Source: an uncultured Flavobacteriales bacterium (GTDB lineage Bacteria; Bacteroidota; Bacteroidia; Flavobacteriales; BACL11). Taken from it: DNA of 64,000 bases. The notes beneath the pieces are model-generated. The model made no database searches. It was not told where the DNA came from and saw only the letters and a list, made by a program, of their open reading frames with translations. Positions 1-10,511 of this stretch are shown one piece after another. Made by a program: the position numbers and the translations under genes. Numbering within the stretch: the stretch's first letter is position 1; every line of letters begins with the position of its first letter. Where the stretch lies: positions 1 to 64,000 of the forward strand of contig CAJQJY010000005.1 of assembly GCA_905478765.1 (NCBI GenBank), in the 5' to 3' direction.

Positions 1-951
1 TCCAAAACTCTTAAAATATTAGTTGTTCGTTTTTCTTCAATTGGTGATATTGTACTAACAACACCTGTAGTAAGAATGCTTAAAACTCAATTAAATACTG
101 AGGTGCATTTTCTTACTAAAGCCCCTTTCGTTTCGCTTTTAAAAAACAATCCTTATGTTGATTCAATCTTTCAGATTGACAAATCAATTAATGAAGTTAT
201 TTCTGATTTAAAAAAAGAAAATTACGATTATGTAATTGATTTACATTCTAATTTAAGAACTCAAATCTTGAAATTAAAACTGGGTGTTACTGCTAAAAGT
301 TTTAATAAATTGAATTGGGAGAAATTTTTTTTAACTAACTTTAAAACCAATATTTTACCAGATGTTCATATTGTAGACAGGTATTTGGATACGGTAAAAT
401 TTTTAGGAATTACTAATGATAATAAAGGCCTAGATTTCTTTTTATCTGATGCTGATAAGGTTGATTTGGTAGAATTCCAAAAGGATTATATTGCTTTTGT
501 AATTGGAGGGCAACATACTACTAAAATCCTACCAACTGCCAAGATTATTTCTATTTGCAAAAAGTTAAATAAAGCTGTTTTACTAATTGGAGGACCAAAT
601 GATATTGAAAGAGGTGATGAAATTTCAAAAGCATCTAGCGCAATAAATACCTGTGGTGATTATTCACTTTTACAGTCTGCTTTTTTGATTAAAAACTCAG
701 CATATGTAATCAGTCATGATACTGGAATGATGCATATTGCAGCTGCTTTTAAAAAGAAAATTTATTCTGTTTGGGGAAATACGATACCTGAGTTCGGAAT
801 GTATCCTTATCTTTCTGATAAAAATTCTAAATTGATAGAAGTTAAAGATTTAAGTTGCAGACCTTGTAGTAAGATTGGGTATGATAAATGCCCAAAAGGA
901 CATTTTAAATGCATGCACGAAATTGATGACAATCAGTTTTTAAGCGAATAA
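1..951 (+). CDS. Glycosyltransferase family 9 (heptosyltransferase-like), 5' end cut by window
   Basis: The ORF track starts at an internal ATG (76), but the frame is open to base 1 and reads KILVVRFSSIGDIVLTTP, the N-terminal signature of ADP-heptose:LPS heptosyltransferases. Only a few codons should be missing. The second domain carries SHDTGMMHIAAAF, matching the GT9 nucleotide-sugar site, and the tail has a Cys-rich CRPCSKIGYDKCP segment that I associate with Bacteroidota members. Probable role: adding a sugar to lipopolysaccharide core at the inner face of the inner membrane. The acceptor and donor cannot be told from sequence. Its 3' end overlaps the convergent thioesterase gene by 12 bases. 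Confidence 0.9.
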   Translation, partial: SKTLKILVVRFSSIGDIVLTTPVVRMLKTQLNTEVHFLTKAPFVSLLKNNPYVDSIFQIDKSINEVISDLKKENYDYVIDLHSNLRTQILKLKLGVTAKSFNKLNWEKFFLTNFKTNILPDVHIVDRYLDTVKFLGITNDNKGLDFFLSDADKVDLVEFQKDYIAFVIGGQHTTKILPTAKIISICKKLNKAVLLIGGPNDIERGDEISKASSAINTCGDYSLLQSAFLIKNSAYVISHDTGMMHIAAAFKKKIYSVWGNTIPEFGMYPYLSDKNSKLIEVKDLSCRPCSKIGYDKCPKGHFKCMHEIDDNQFLSE

Positions 952-1449
952 CGCTTTAAGCTCTGTTGCTTCACTAGGTTTCATCCTCCCAGATAATATT
1001 AAAGAAAGTTGTCTTCTTCTTAAAGCCCCTTCAAAACGACTTTTTTCTTCTTTCGACTCAGGCGTTAATTGTGGCACATCAATAGGGTTCCCTAGTTGAT
1101 CCACCGCTACAAAAGTGTAAATTGCTTCATTACATTTTATTTTTCCTTTGTGTTGTTTATTCTCCATCCATACATCAACAATTACCTCCATTGATGAGGT
1201 GAAAGCTCGAGATACTTTAGCTTCCAGAGTTACTATGCTTCCTGCTGGAATTGCTTTTGCAAAAGAGACATTATTTACAGATGCCGTTACAACTATCCTT
1301 CCACAATGCCTATGTGCTGCAATTGCAGTTGCAATATCCATCCAATGCAATAATCTACCCCCCATAAGGTTGTTCAAATTATTAGTATCATTTGGCAATA
1401 CAATTTCAGTTGTAATTGAAAGTGACTCGCTAGGTGTTTTTGCTTTCAT
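940..1449 (-). CDS. Acyl-CoA thioesterase (hotdog fold)
   Basis: About 169 residues with the hotdog pattern of the YciA/BFIT family: NLMGGRLLHWMDIATAIAAHRH holds the catalytic-helix region, followed by SVNNVSFAKAIPAGSIVTLEAKV. Such enzymes hydrolyse acyl-CoA to free acid and CoA in the cytosol. Substrate length is not predictable here. The track start (1482) would run into the upstream SPOR gene. I chose ATG 1449, four bases after that gene's stop, which fits an operon and matches family N-termini. It is the last gene of the TonB receptor-kdsB-SPOR-thioesterase operon. Confidence 0.88.
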   Translation of the reverse strand: MKAKTPSESLSITTEIVLPNDTNNLNNLMGGRLLHWMDIATAIAAHRHCGRIVVTASVNNVSFAKAIPAGSIVTLEAKVSRAFTSSMEVIVDVWMENKQHKGKIKCNEAIYTFVAVDQLGNPIDVPQLTPESKEEKSRFEGALRRRQLSLILSGRMKPSEATELKALFA

Positions 1450-1453
1450 ACGT

Positions 1454-2410
1454 TTATTTTGTAAGCAACCAAGCAGATGCATTTGCTTGTTGAATTTTGT
1501 TTAATGCTAATACAGCTTCTTTTCTATTTTTGTACGATTCATAGCTTACTCTAAGTAGATTTCCTCCCTCAATAATTTCAGCATTGTAGTTCCATCTGGT
1601 AAGTTTATCAAGCATTTTATTTGCATTTTTCTGCTCAGAAAATGCTCCAGCTATAATGTAGTAAGTTTTTTGTTGAGTAAAAACTGGAGATTCAACTTCT
1701 TCAATAATAGGTGTTTCAATTATTTCAGGTGAAACTTCAATAATATGGTCTTTTACAGTAATTATTTCTACAACTTCAGTTATTTTTTCAGTAGTAGTAA
1801 ATGGGCTTAAAGTGGCCATTTGTGTGTAAACATTATTGATTCTTTCTTGCTGAGAAATGCTTAAATAAGAAAGAGCAAACAATGGTATTAAAACTGCAAC
1901 TGCTCTTAATAAAGTTTTAGGATTTCTGCTTTTTGTTCTTATTGTTTGAACTGTAGCTTCAACTTGTTTTTTAGAATCGGATTTACTTGTAACTGGTTTG
2001 CTGTAGTTAACTTTCATCCCAAAAGAATCTAAACTATAATTAGTTGAGCTGTCTTGTAAAAAGAGTATATTACCCTCTCTCCCAACTGTAAAAAGTCCAA
2101 TTTTTTCAATTCTCAATACTTTGGAAGTGTTTAATTTCCCATTGCTTTCATCAGAAAATATTGTTACATTCTGCTTTGCAATATCTTGTGCAACCCCTTC
2201 TTGATTTGCGATATGAGAGATTAGTAAGCCATCATTTGTTTTTAAGTTGGTATTAAATAAAACCTGTTTTGATGGTGGCGTTAAAGCCCCAGTAGTTTTA
2301 TTTAGTTTAGCTGATTGTCTGTTTCCAACAAAACCACCAAACTCTGGTACAATTACACAATCGTGTAAAAAAAGTAATTCTGAAATATAATGCGCTACTG
2401 ATTTATTCAT
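1454..2410 (-). CDS. HU/CCDC81-like and SPOR domain membrane protein
   Basis: 318 residues. Residues 1-130 look like the paired HU-CCDC81 bacterial domains (start HYISELLFLHDCVIVPEFGGF). A single membrane segment lies near 168-185 (LLRAVAVLIPLFALSYLSI), then a Thr/Glu-rich linker, then a C-terminal SPOR domain (YYIIAGAFSEQKNANKMLDKL) that in known families binds denuded glycan strands of septal peptidoglycan. The likely topology is a cytoplasmic N-terminus and periplasmic SPOR domain, suggesting a link between cytoplasm and septal wall. It sits 18 bases after kdsB in the same leftward operon. Role in division is inferred from domains only. Confidence 0.85.
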   Translation of the reverse strand: MNKSVAHYISELLFLHDCVIVPEFGGFVGNRQSAKLNKTTGALTPPSKQVLFNTNLKTNDGLLISHIANQEGVAQDIAKQNVTIFSDESNGKLNTSKVLRIEKIGLFTVGREGNILFLQDSSTNYSLDSFGMKVNYSKPVTSKSDSKKQVEATVQTIRTKSRNPKTLLRAVAVLIPLFALSYLSISQQERINNVYTQMATLSPFTTTEKITEVVEIITVKDHIIEVSPEIIETPIIEEVESPVFTQQKTYYIIAGAFSEQKNANKMLDKLTRWNYNAEIIEGGNLLRVSYESYKNRKEAVLALNKIQQANASAWLLTK

Positions 2411-2428
2411 AGTGCGAAATTAAGGAAT

Positions 2429-3142
2429 TTATCTCATTTGTCGCTTTATTTTTTCAATATCCTCAGGAGTATCAACTGAGATGGCTTCAAAAGTAGTAAT
2501 TCCAACCTTAATTTTATAACCATTATCAAGCCATCTTAGTTGCTCTAATCTTTCTCTAATTTCGTTTTTACTTTGTGGTAGCTTGCATATATCTTTAAGT
2601 GTATTTGTCCTAAAAGCATAAATTCCGATGTGTTTAAAATAAGTGCCTTCACTTGAAATATTTGTTATTTTCCTACAAAAATTTAAAGCATAATTATTGC
2701 TGTCAAATAAAGCTTTCGGACTGTTTTTATCAGCTACTAAATTGATGTCATAAATTTGTTTTGCAAGCGTTCCTATTTGAGTTTTTTCATCATTAAAAAG
2801 AGCTATGATTTCTTCAATTTGTATAGCGTTGATATAAGGCTCATCTCCTTGAATATTTACAATTATATCATAATTTTTATTTAATTTCTGGGCCACTTCA
2901 TTACACCTGTCTGTTCCGGATTGATGATTTTTTGATGTTATCATTGCCCTCCCACCAAATTCAATTACATGATTTAAGATTCTTTCATCATCAGTCGCAA
3001 CAATAATGTCCGAAAGTAGTTCGCATTTTTCACATTGCTCATACACTCTTTGTATCATGCTTTTACCTAAAATATCAGCCAAGGGTTTGCCCGGGAAACG
3101 ATTAGAAGCATAACGAGCAGGAATAACGCCAATTACTTTCAT
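2429..3142 (-). CDS. kdsB: 3-deoxy-manno-octulosonate cytidylyltransferase
   Basis: CMP-Kdo synthetase, activating Kdo with CTP for lipid A-core assembly. The nucleotidyltransferase signature GVIPARYASNRFPGKPLADI is at the N-terminus, followed by VATDDERI, the metal-site NIQGDEP, KHIGIYAFR and VDTPEDIEKI, all in the expected order over about 237 residues. The track's start (3172) lies inside the upstream TonB receptor gene. ATG 3142 immediately after that gene's stop gives the standard N-terminus MKVIGVIPARY. It is the second gene of a leftward operon whose first gene is an outer-membrane receptor. Confidence 0.95.
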   Translation of the reverse strand: MKVIGVIPARYASNRFPGKPLADILGKSMIQRVYEQCEKCELLSDIIVATDDERILNHVIEFGGRAMITSKNHQSGTDRCNEVAQKLNKNYDIIVNIQGDEPYINAIQIEEIIALFNDEKTQIGTLAKQIYDINLVADKNSPKALFDSNNYALNFCRKITNISSEGTYFKHIGIYAFRTNTLKDICKLPQSKNEIRERLEQLRWLDNGYKIKVGITTFEAISVDTPEDIEKIKRQMR

Positions 3143-3143
3143 T

Positions 3144-5537
3144 TTATATCTTGAAAGCCAATTGCATAGCAAAAGTTCTTGGAGACATCATAGTTGCGGG
3201 TCTTGTCATGTATTCTCTGTTGAACAGATTATTAATAATAAATCCAAGTTTAATCATATCGTTAAAATGATAGCCTAACCTAGCATCAATAATAAAATCT
3301 CCATTCTTTGCCTTTTCTCTTGCCTCGTTAATTCCAGGTATCCCGTCAAATAATCCTGGAATTCCCTCATTTATCAATTGTGTCGTAAATATTGAGTCTA
3401 TATTCTGCATAAAGTCGTTATATCTAAAACTTCCTCCAATAGCTATTTTTTTATAGATAATTTCTGCATCAATTTTTGCAATGTGTTGGTATCGATATTT
3501 TAAAACTGATTGGTCTGAGCTACTATTAGCATATGTGATAGATTGATCAGTGTTTTCGCTATGATCAAATCCATATGCGTATATTTCATCAGGAGAGAGA
3601 GAAAAATGATTCATATAAGTGTATCCGGCTAAAAGATTTAATGCTAAATTATTCGTTATTTTCCCTTGTCCGTTACAGCTTATTTCTATTCCACTAATTT
3701 GAGTATTACCAATATTTACTGATTTGAAGCCTAAACCAAGCAATGGGTCTACATCTGGATCTCCCCATTGATTAAAAGAAAATTCCATCATATCATCATA
3801 CTGCATTAAGAATGCTGATACGTCAATAAACCCTAGCCATTTTCCTTTCTTAATTCCCTGTTTAATTCCAATCTCTGAACTCCATCCGCTTTCTGGTTTT
3901 AGTTCAGGATTTGGATATATTTCAAGACCTCCCTGATTAGCACTAATAAACAATTCTGCCATGGCAGGAAAACGAAATCCTTGACCCCAAGAGGCCCTCA
4001 AATAAGTAGCTTCGGCAGCTTGATAATTTATCCCGGCTCTAAATACAGGCTTGCTTGCACTAAAATCATTTATAGAATCACCTTCGATTAAATATTTATT
4101 GTCAGAATGCAAAGTAAATTGTTCGTATCTAGCTCCAAATGAAATGTTTAAGTTGTTCCATTTTTTATCTAATTGAGCATATAAAGAGTGGTTTTTTTTG
4201 TAGTTATTTCCATTAAACAAATCAGAACGTGCATAAATAATTTCGTTAGAAGTACCAGTTGTGATTCGAAAATTATATTTTTCTAAATTCTTTTGCCACT
4301 GGTAGTCAGAGTAATAAGTTTCTGATTCATTATCTTGTCCACTATCTTGCCCTTTTGTGCTATTATCATTAATGACCTTTAAATATCGCGTTCGCAAAGA
4401 ATGTCTGTTATTGCCACTAATGTATGTTACACTAGGATCAATATTATAAGTATCTCCATTAGTATTTGTAATCTCATCATTAAGTGGAATATACGCTCTA
4501 TCGTACCCATCCCATATTATTGCTGAACCTGTTGTTTGGAATAAGAAGTTAGCATTTAAACCATAAGACAACCCTTCAATATTTTTACTTTTATAAGTTG
4601 AATTAATATTAAACCGTTTTCGATCTGTTACTTCCCCTCTTCTATATCCATCATCTGAAAAGATATTTCCTCCTAAAGATAAGTCAAGATTATTTAACTT
4701 CATAGCTTGTAAAAATTCAACGCCCTTAAAAGATCTTCTTTTCTCCCCATTCCAATTTAATTCTTCTCTTTCAGGCTTGTCAATTAGACCAAAATGCATA
4801 TTTACTTTTGTATAGCCAGGAAGTTTGTTTTTATAAATGTCTTTTTGGCTAGGGAATGCTGTTCTTATATTTATCACTCCATTAAGTGCAGATGACCCAT
4901 AAAGTGCAGATGATGCTCCTTTTAACACTTCAACTTGATTGATATTTTCAGTTGCTATCAGTTTCCATTGCACTTGCCCAGCATCTCCTGAAATTAAAGG
5001 CATATCATCAACCATTACTAATACACGAGTCCCCGCACCAAAACTCCAGCCACTTCCTCCTCTAATGTTTGCCTGTCCATCAGTAATATTTACGCCAGGT
5101 ATTTGATCCATAGCAGTTTGGATATCAGTGGTGTTTTTATTTTCAATCAAGCTAGGTTTTATTACCTCCATTGAAACTGTAATTTCCTCAATTTTCTGCT
5201 CAAATCTACCAGCAGAGACAACAACTGTACTTAATTGTTCTGATGAAGGAACTAAAAAAATATCTAGAGTTGTCACCTCATTTTTATTTAAGGATATAGT
5301 TTTTACGACCTCATCATATCCAATATACTTAAAAGTAATTTGATGCTCTCCTACATCCTCTAAAATTTGATAGTTCCCATCAAAATCGGTAGCAGTACCG
5401 TTTCCATCATTTAGGATAATATTGACACCAATTAATCTTTCAAATGTATTAGCATCCTTTATTGTTCCGCTAATTGTTTGTGCATTTGCTTCAAAAATTA
5501 ATAATGCAAGTACAATAATAGTATAGGTTTTTCTCAT
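3144..5537 (-). CDS. TonB-dependent outer-membrane receptor
   Basis: 797 residues. A signal peptide (MRKTYTIIVLALLIFEANAQ) is followed by a carboxypeptidase-regulatory-like beta-sandwich (about 20-110), which is usual in Bacteroidota receptors. The plug domain holds RVLVMVDDMPL and VEVLKGASSALYGSSALNGVINI, and a 22-strand-type barrel ends in an aromatic-rich C-terminus (PRTFAMQLAFKI). It imports a substrate across the outer membrane with TonB-ExbBD energy. The CirA/FepA/BtuB-like plug suggests a metal chelate or cofactor, but no substrate can be assigned. There is no SusD partner next door, so a glycan-uptake locus is unlikely. It is first in the operon, with a -7 element 20 bases upstream. 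Confidence 0.92.
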   Translation of the reverse strand: MRKTYTIIVLALLIFEANAQTISGTIKDANTFERLIGVNIILNDGNGTATDFDGNYQILEDVGEHQITFKYIGYDEVVKTISLNKNEVTTLDIFLVPSSEQLSTVVVSAGRFEQKIEEITVSMEVIKPSLIENKNTTDIQTAMDQIPGVNITDGQANIRGGSGWSFGAGTRVLVMVDDMPLISGDAGQVQWKLIATENINQVEVLKGASSALYGSSALNGVINIRTAFPSQKDIYKNKLPGYTKVNMHFGLIDKPEREELNWNGEKRRSFKGVEFLQAMKLNNLDLSLGGNIFSDDGYRRGEVTDRKRFNINSTYKSKNIEGLSYGLNANFLFQTTGSAIIWDGYDRAYIPLNDEITNTNGDTYNIDPSVTYISGNNRHSLRTRYLKVINDNSTKGQDSGQDNESETYYSDYQWQKNLEKYNFRITTGTSNEIIYARSDLFNGNNYKKNHSLYAQLDKKWNNLNISFGARYEQFTLHSDNKYLIEGDSINDFSASKPVFRAGINYQAAEATYLRASWGQGFRFPAMAELFISANQGGLEIYPNPELKPESGWSSEIGIKQGIKKGKWLGFIDVSAFLMQYDDMMEFSFNQWGDPDVDPLLGLGFKSVNIGNTQISGIEISCNGQGKITNNLALNLLAGYTYMNHFSLSPDEIYAYGFDHSENTDQSITYANSSSDQSVLKYRYQHIAKIDAEIIYKKIAIGGSFRYNDFMQNIDSIFTTQLINEGIPGLFDGIPGINEAREKAKNGDFIIDARLGYHFNDMIKLGFIINNLFNREYMTRPATMMSPRTFAMQLAFKI

Positions 5538-5556
5538 ATTGTTGCGGAAATTTTTA

Positions 5557-5564
5557 CAAAGATA
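5557..5564 (-). promoter_or_regulatory. -7 element of TonB receptor operon
   Basis: On the minus strand the sequence TATCTTTG matches the Bacteroidota sigma -7 consensus TAnnTTTG exactly and lies 19 bases upstream of the receptor ATG. No clear -33 TTTG was found. Confidence 0.6.
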
Positions 5565-5736
5565 AAAAATTGAATGAGAGTTATGGCTTTACCTTTAATT
5601 GATGCAATATTTGAAGTTATGTTTTTAATAAAGTAGCTAAGGACTTTTACAAGATGAATTTAAAGCAATAATATTATCTTTTCCAACTAAAATTTATAAG
5701 AAGAATATATAATTTTTTTTCTCTTTAGAAAAATAA

Positions 5737-7122
<1,386 letters not shown>

Positions 7123-8211
7123 GTGTTAATTTTTGATTATTTTAAAAAAAATGTTAGACAATTAAAATCAAATAATTCTAATAGTTTACCAACTAAGAAT
7201 ACTATTTTTTTACTTGGTTTAAGTGAATTATTTATTGTAGTTGTTGGAATTCTTTTAGCACTTTATATTGATAGGTGGAACTCTACAAGAAATTTTGAGA
7301 AACAATATGAGAATACACTAAGAATAGTTCAACAAAATATCGAAAGTGATATTTTTAATTCCGATGGTGTAATTGCACATTTTAACTCAAGAGATTCTCT
7401 ACGTCATAATATAATGTTAAATAAATTTGATCGTAAATATTATGAAAATGGTGTTTCTTATTGGCAAAAGGCAATTGTTTTTTATGATCAATTTGAAATT
7501 GCTACAGATGGGTATAATTTATTACTTGATATGAATGAGGATATTCCTAATAGATATTATGAGATTAATAAAAAAATCAAAAAATTATATAAGAGAATTC
7601 CAAGTATTGATGAATACAATAAGAATTTTAAGGAGATAATTTGGAGTATACATAATGAGTTAACTCATTCATACTGGTTTTGGATTGATGACTATTACGG
7701 AAAAATGAGTAAGGAGCAAATAGATTTTTATATTTCTGACCCTTATTATAAAGCTTTAGTTCAAAAAGTTTTAAATGCATCCGCTCTTTTAAATGGACTT
7801 GCTAGAGCTCACAGGATTGAGGCTATTGATATTTATAATGATATAAATGAAATACTTGGTCCATCAAAAGATGTTCCTGAAAACATAACATATATCTTAA
7901 CAGATTCAGTAACTAAAAAATATATTGGAAAATACAAAATGGTTGAAGGGGATACTAGTAAGTGGTTCCCAAAATACTATTCTGACAATTTAATTTTAGA
8001 AATTGGACTTAAAGATAGTATTCTATATTTAATGCAAGACAATGAATACGCTAGCAAACTTTATTACTTTAATAGAATAAAACCAAGTAATACGTATCCA
8101 ATCAAAAAACATCATGTTTTTATTTCAAGTACAGGTTTTTTTGAGTTTTATAAAAATGGCAATCTAAAGGTAGGAGCTGCTGGGCCATATTCAATTTGGG
8201 AAAAACAATAG
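7123..8211 (+). CDS. DUF6090-like membrane-anchored protein
   Basis: 362 residues, GTG start directly after the gdhA stop. An N-terminal basic stretch (FDYFKKNVRQLKS) leads into one membrane helix around 29-49 (FLLGLSELFIVVVGILLALYIDRWN). This pattern is what I recognise as the DUF6090 family of Bacteroidota. The remaining 300 residues are rich in Tyr, Asn and Ile, probably periplasmic, with no catalytic motif visible. The function is unknown. Abutting gdhA suggests co-transcription, but the pairing may be recent because such proteins usually occur in their own clusters. Confidence 0.7.
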   Translation: MLIFDYFKKNVRQLKSNNSNSLPTKNTIFLLGLSELFIVVVGILLALYIDRWNSTRNFEKQYENTLRIVQQNIESDIFNSDGVIAHFNSRDSLRHNIMLNKFDRKYYENGVSYWQKAIVFYDQFEIATDGYNLLLDMNEDIPNRYYEINKKIKKLYKRIPSIDEYNKNFKEIIWSIHNELTHSYWFWIDDYYGKMSKEQIDFYISDPYYKALVQKVLNASALLNGLARAHRIEAIDIYNDINEILGPSKDVPENITYILTDSVTKKYIGKYKMVEGDTSKWFPKYYSDNLILEIGLKDSILYLMQDNEYASKLYYFNRIKPSNTYPIKKHHVFISSTGFFEFYKNGNLKVGAAGPYSIWEKQ

Positions 8212-8268
8212 CATTAAAAAAAATACATAATCTTATGTTTAGAAATAATATTTTTACTCCTTTTTATG

Positions 8269-8276
8269 TAATTTTG
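8269..8276 (+). promoter_or_regulatory. -7 element of kbl
   Basis: TAATTTTG matches TAnnTTTG exactly, 22 bases before the kbl ATG, so kbl has its own promoter separate from gdhA. Confidence 0.55.
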
Positions 8277-8298
8277 TTTGTAATAAAAAATATACGTT

Positions 8299-9498
8299 AT
8301 GATAGGTAAATTTCAACAGCAATTAAAGAATGAATTAGCAAGTATTTCAGAGGCTGGATTGTTTAAAAAAGAAAGAATTATTATACAGCCTCAGTCCACA
8401 AAAGTTGAGGTGGATACAGGTGAAAAGGTACTTAATTTTTGTGCTAATAATTATTTAGGATTATCCTCTCACCCAGAAGTTGTTAAAGCTGCTAAAGATG
8501 CGTTAGATACTCATGGTTTTGGAATGTCTTCAGTACGCTTTATTTGTGGGACCCAAGATATTCATAAACAGCTTGAAAAAAAAATATCTTCTTTTTTATC
8601 TACTGAAGACACAATTTTATATGCCGCTGCATTTGATGCAAATGGAGGTTTATTTGAGCCATTATTTAGTAAAGAGGATGCTATTATTTCCGACTCATTA
8701 AATCATGCATCAATAATTGACGGTGTTAGACTATGTAAGGCTGAAAGGTACAGGTATAATAATAATGACATGTCTGATTTAGAAGTTCAATTAATTAAAT
8801 CACAATCTCAAAGAAATAGGGTAATAGTGACAGATGGTGTTTTTTCTATGGATGGATATATTGCTCAACTTGATAAAATTTGTGACTTAGCAGAAAAATA
8901 TGATGCTCTTGTAATGGTGGATGATTGTCATTCTACTGGATTTTTAGGCCCTACAGGTAGAGGTACTCATGAGCATTGCAATGTTGTTGGAAGAGTAGAC
9001 ATTATAACTGGTACTCTTGGAAAAGCATTAGGAGGAGCAATGGGAGGTTTTACTTCTGGAAAAAAAGAAATTATTGAGATGTTGAGGCAGAAATCACGTC
9101 CTTATCTTTTTTCAAATTCTTTAGCACCTTCAATCGTTGGTGCAAGTATAAAAGTTCTTGATATTTTATCGGACTCTACATTTTTAAGAGATAAATTAGA
9201 ATCTAATACTAAATATTTTAGAGAAAAAATATCTGAAGCTGGTTTTGATATAAAAGAAGGAGTGCATGCAATTGTACCAGTAATGTTGTATGATGCAAAA
9301 CTTTCACAAATAATGTCGGATAAACTGTTAGAAGAAGGGATTTATGTAATCGGTTTCTTTTACCCAGTTGTTCCTAAAAATCAAGCAAGAATTAGGGTGC
9401 AAATTTCTGCAGCACACAGTCGTAAAAATCTGGACAAAGCCATAGCTGCTTTTACTAAGATTGGTAAAGAGTTAAACGTTATAAGCATTAATAGCTAA
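8299..9498 (+). CDS. kbl: Glycine C-acetyltransferase (2-amino-3-ketobutyrate CoA ligase)
   Basis: 399 residues, a PLP fold-type I alpha-oxoamine synthase. Visible signatures are [16 protein letters not shown] at the N-terminus, the Asp-His motif [18 protein letters not shown], and the PLP lysine in [14 protein letters not shown]. These match Kbl more closely than BioF or serine palmitoyltransferase. It cleaves 2-amino-3-oxobutyrate with CoA to glycine and acetyl-CoA in threonine breakdown. The partner threonine dehydrogenase (tdh) is not in the window. Confidence 0.92.
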   Translation: MIGKFQQQLKNELASISEAGLFKKERIIIQPQSTKVEVDTGEKVLNFCANNYLGLSSHPEVVKAAKDALDTHGFGMSSVRFICGTQDIHKQLEKKISSFLSTEDTILYAAAFDANGGLFEPLFSKEDAIISDSLNHASIIDGVRLCKAERYRYNNNDMSDLEVQLIKSQSQRNRVIVTDGVFSMDGYIAQLDKICDLAEKYDALVMVDDCHSTGFLGPTGRGTHEHCNVVGRVDIITGTLGKALGGAMGGFTSGKKEIIEMLRQKSRPYLFSNSLAPSIVGASIKVLDILSDSTFLRDKLESNTKYFREKISEAGFDIKEGVHAIVPVMLYDAKLSQIMSDKLLEEGIYVIGFFYPVVPKNQARIRVQISAAHSRKNLDKAIAAFTKIGKELNVISINS

Positions 9499-9504
9499 TA
9501 ATAT

Positions 9505-9534
9505 TTTGCAGAAATAGAAAAAAGTGTAATTTTG
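9505..9534 (+). promoter_or_regulatory. Promoter of rplM-rpsI (TTTG -33 and TAATTTTG -7)
   Basis: This is the most complete Bacteroidota-type promoter in the window: TTTG at 9505-9508, an 18-base spacer, and TAATTTTG at 9527-9534. Transcription should start near 9540, at the edge of a 14-base palindrome CCTTTTATAAAAGG (9539-9552), followed by an A-tract before the GTG start of rplM. Confidence 0.7.
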
Positions 9535-9569
9535 CAGCCCTTTTATAAAAGGATTAAAAAAAAAAAATA

Positions 9570-10025
9570 GTGGATACATTAAGTTACAAAACATTATCAG
9601 CAAATAAAGAGACAGCAAACAAAGAATGGTTTGTTGTTAATGCTGAAGGACAAACTCTTGGAAGAATGGCATCAAAGATTGCTAAAGTTTTAAGAGGAAA
9701 ATATAAAACAAACTTTACTCCACATGCTGATTGTGGTGATTACGTTATCGTTATAAATGCGGGCAAAATTGTTATGACAGGTAATAAAATGAAAGATAGA
9801 AGAATCTTTTCTCACACAGGTTATCCTGGAGGTCAAAAGAGAATTTCTCCTGTACAAATGCTTACAAAAGATGAAACTTCTGTTGTAAGACATGCAGTAA
9901 AAGGAATGTTACCTGGAAATAAACTAGGAGCCGCTATCTTAAAAAACTGTTATATCTATGCAGGATCAGAGCACGACCAAGAAGCTCAAAAACCAAAAGC
10001 TCTTAACTTAAACGATTTAAAATAA
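9570..10025 (+). CDS. rplM: 50S ribosomal protein L13
   Basis: 151 residues starting at GTG. The L13 hallmarks are all present: [38 protein letters not shown], and [16 protein letters not shown]13 is an early-assembly protein of the large subunit. rpsI follows after two bases, the standard L13-S9 pair. A long A-tract (GGATTAAAAAAAAAAAATA) stands in for a Shine-Dalgarno site. Confidence 0.97.
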   Translation: MDTLSYKTLSANKETANKEWFVVNAEGQTLGRMASKIAKVLRGKYKTNFTPHADCGDYVIVINAGKIVMTGNKMKDRRIFSHTGYPGGQKRISPVQMLTKDETSVVRHAVKGMLPGNKLGAAILKNCYIYAGSEHDQEAQKPKALNLNDLK

Positions 10026-10027
10026 TT

Positions 10028-10414
10028 ATGGAGACAATTCACACAATTGGTAGAAGAAAAGCTTCTGTTGCTAGAATCTACATGTCAAAAGGAAAAGGAA
10101 ATATTACTGTAAATGGTAAAGATTTTAAAGAGTATTTTCCAGTTGATACTATGCAGTTTAAATTAGAACAACCATTTAAAATTTCTGACTTAGTTGGAAA
10201 ATTTGATGTAAAAGTTAATGTAAATGGCGGAGGTAACACTGGTCAAGTTGAGGCAATTCGTTTAGCTATCTCAAGAGCTTTATGTGAGTTAGATGCTGAA
10301 AACAGACCTGCTTTAAAGGCTGATGGCTTATTAACAAGAGACTCAAGAGTTGTTGAGCGTAAAAAACCTGGCCAGAAAAAAGCAAGGAAGAAATTCCAAT
10401 GGGTTAAAAGATAG
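10028..10414 (+). CDS. rpsI: 30S ribosomal protein S9
   Basis: 128 residues. [14 protein letters not shown] at the N-terminus, the central [19 protein letters not shown] and the C-terminal basic tail ending KKFQWVKR are diagnostic. The last Lys-Arg reaches the P-site tRNA in known ribosomes. It is co-transcribed with rplM, and the 97-base gap to rpsB suggests a separate leader for the next pair. Confidence 0.97.
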   Translation: METIHTIGRRKASVARIYMSKGKGNITVNGKDFKEYFPVDTMQFKLEQPFKISDLVGKFDVKVNVNGGGNTGQVEAIRLAISRALCELDAENRPALKADGLLTRDSRVVERKKPGQKKARKKFQWVKR

Positions 10415-10437
10415 AAACAATCAATTTATTAATAAAT

Positions 10438-10452
10438 GTTTAGCATCTAAAC
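10438..10452 (+). promoter_or_regulatory. Hairpin in the rpsB leader
   Basis: GTTTAG-CAT-CTAAAC forms a perfect 6-bp stem with a 3-base loop in the 97-base gap between rpsI and rpsB, and is not followed by a T-run. It could be part of an RNA leader bound by S2 or another ribosomal protein, as occurs for ribosomal operons generally. That role is inference. Confidence 0.35.
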
Positions 10453-10511
10453 TATTAGGACAAGTTAATAACTTCTACCTAGCAGTTGCTTAACGAAAAA
10501 AGAAAGTAAAC

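Noticed and set aside
1148-1504. Plus-strand ORF of 118 codons opposite the thioesterase gene
   Set aside because: It lies wholly within the thioesterase and SPOR genes on the other strand and its translation has no family-like pattern; a shadow ORF.
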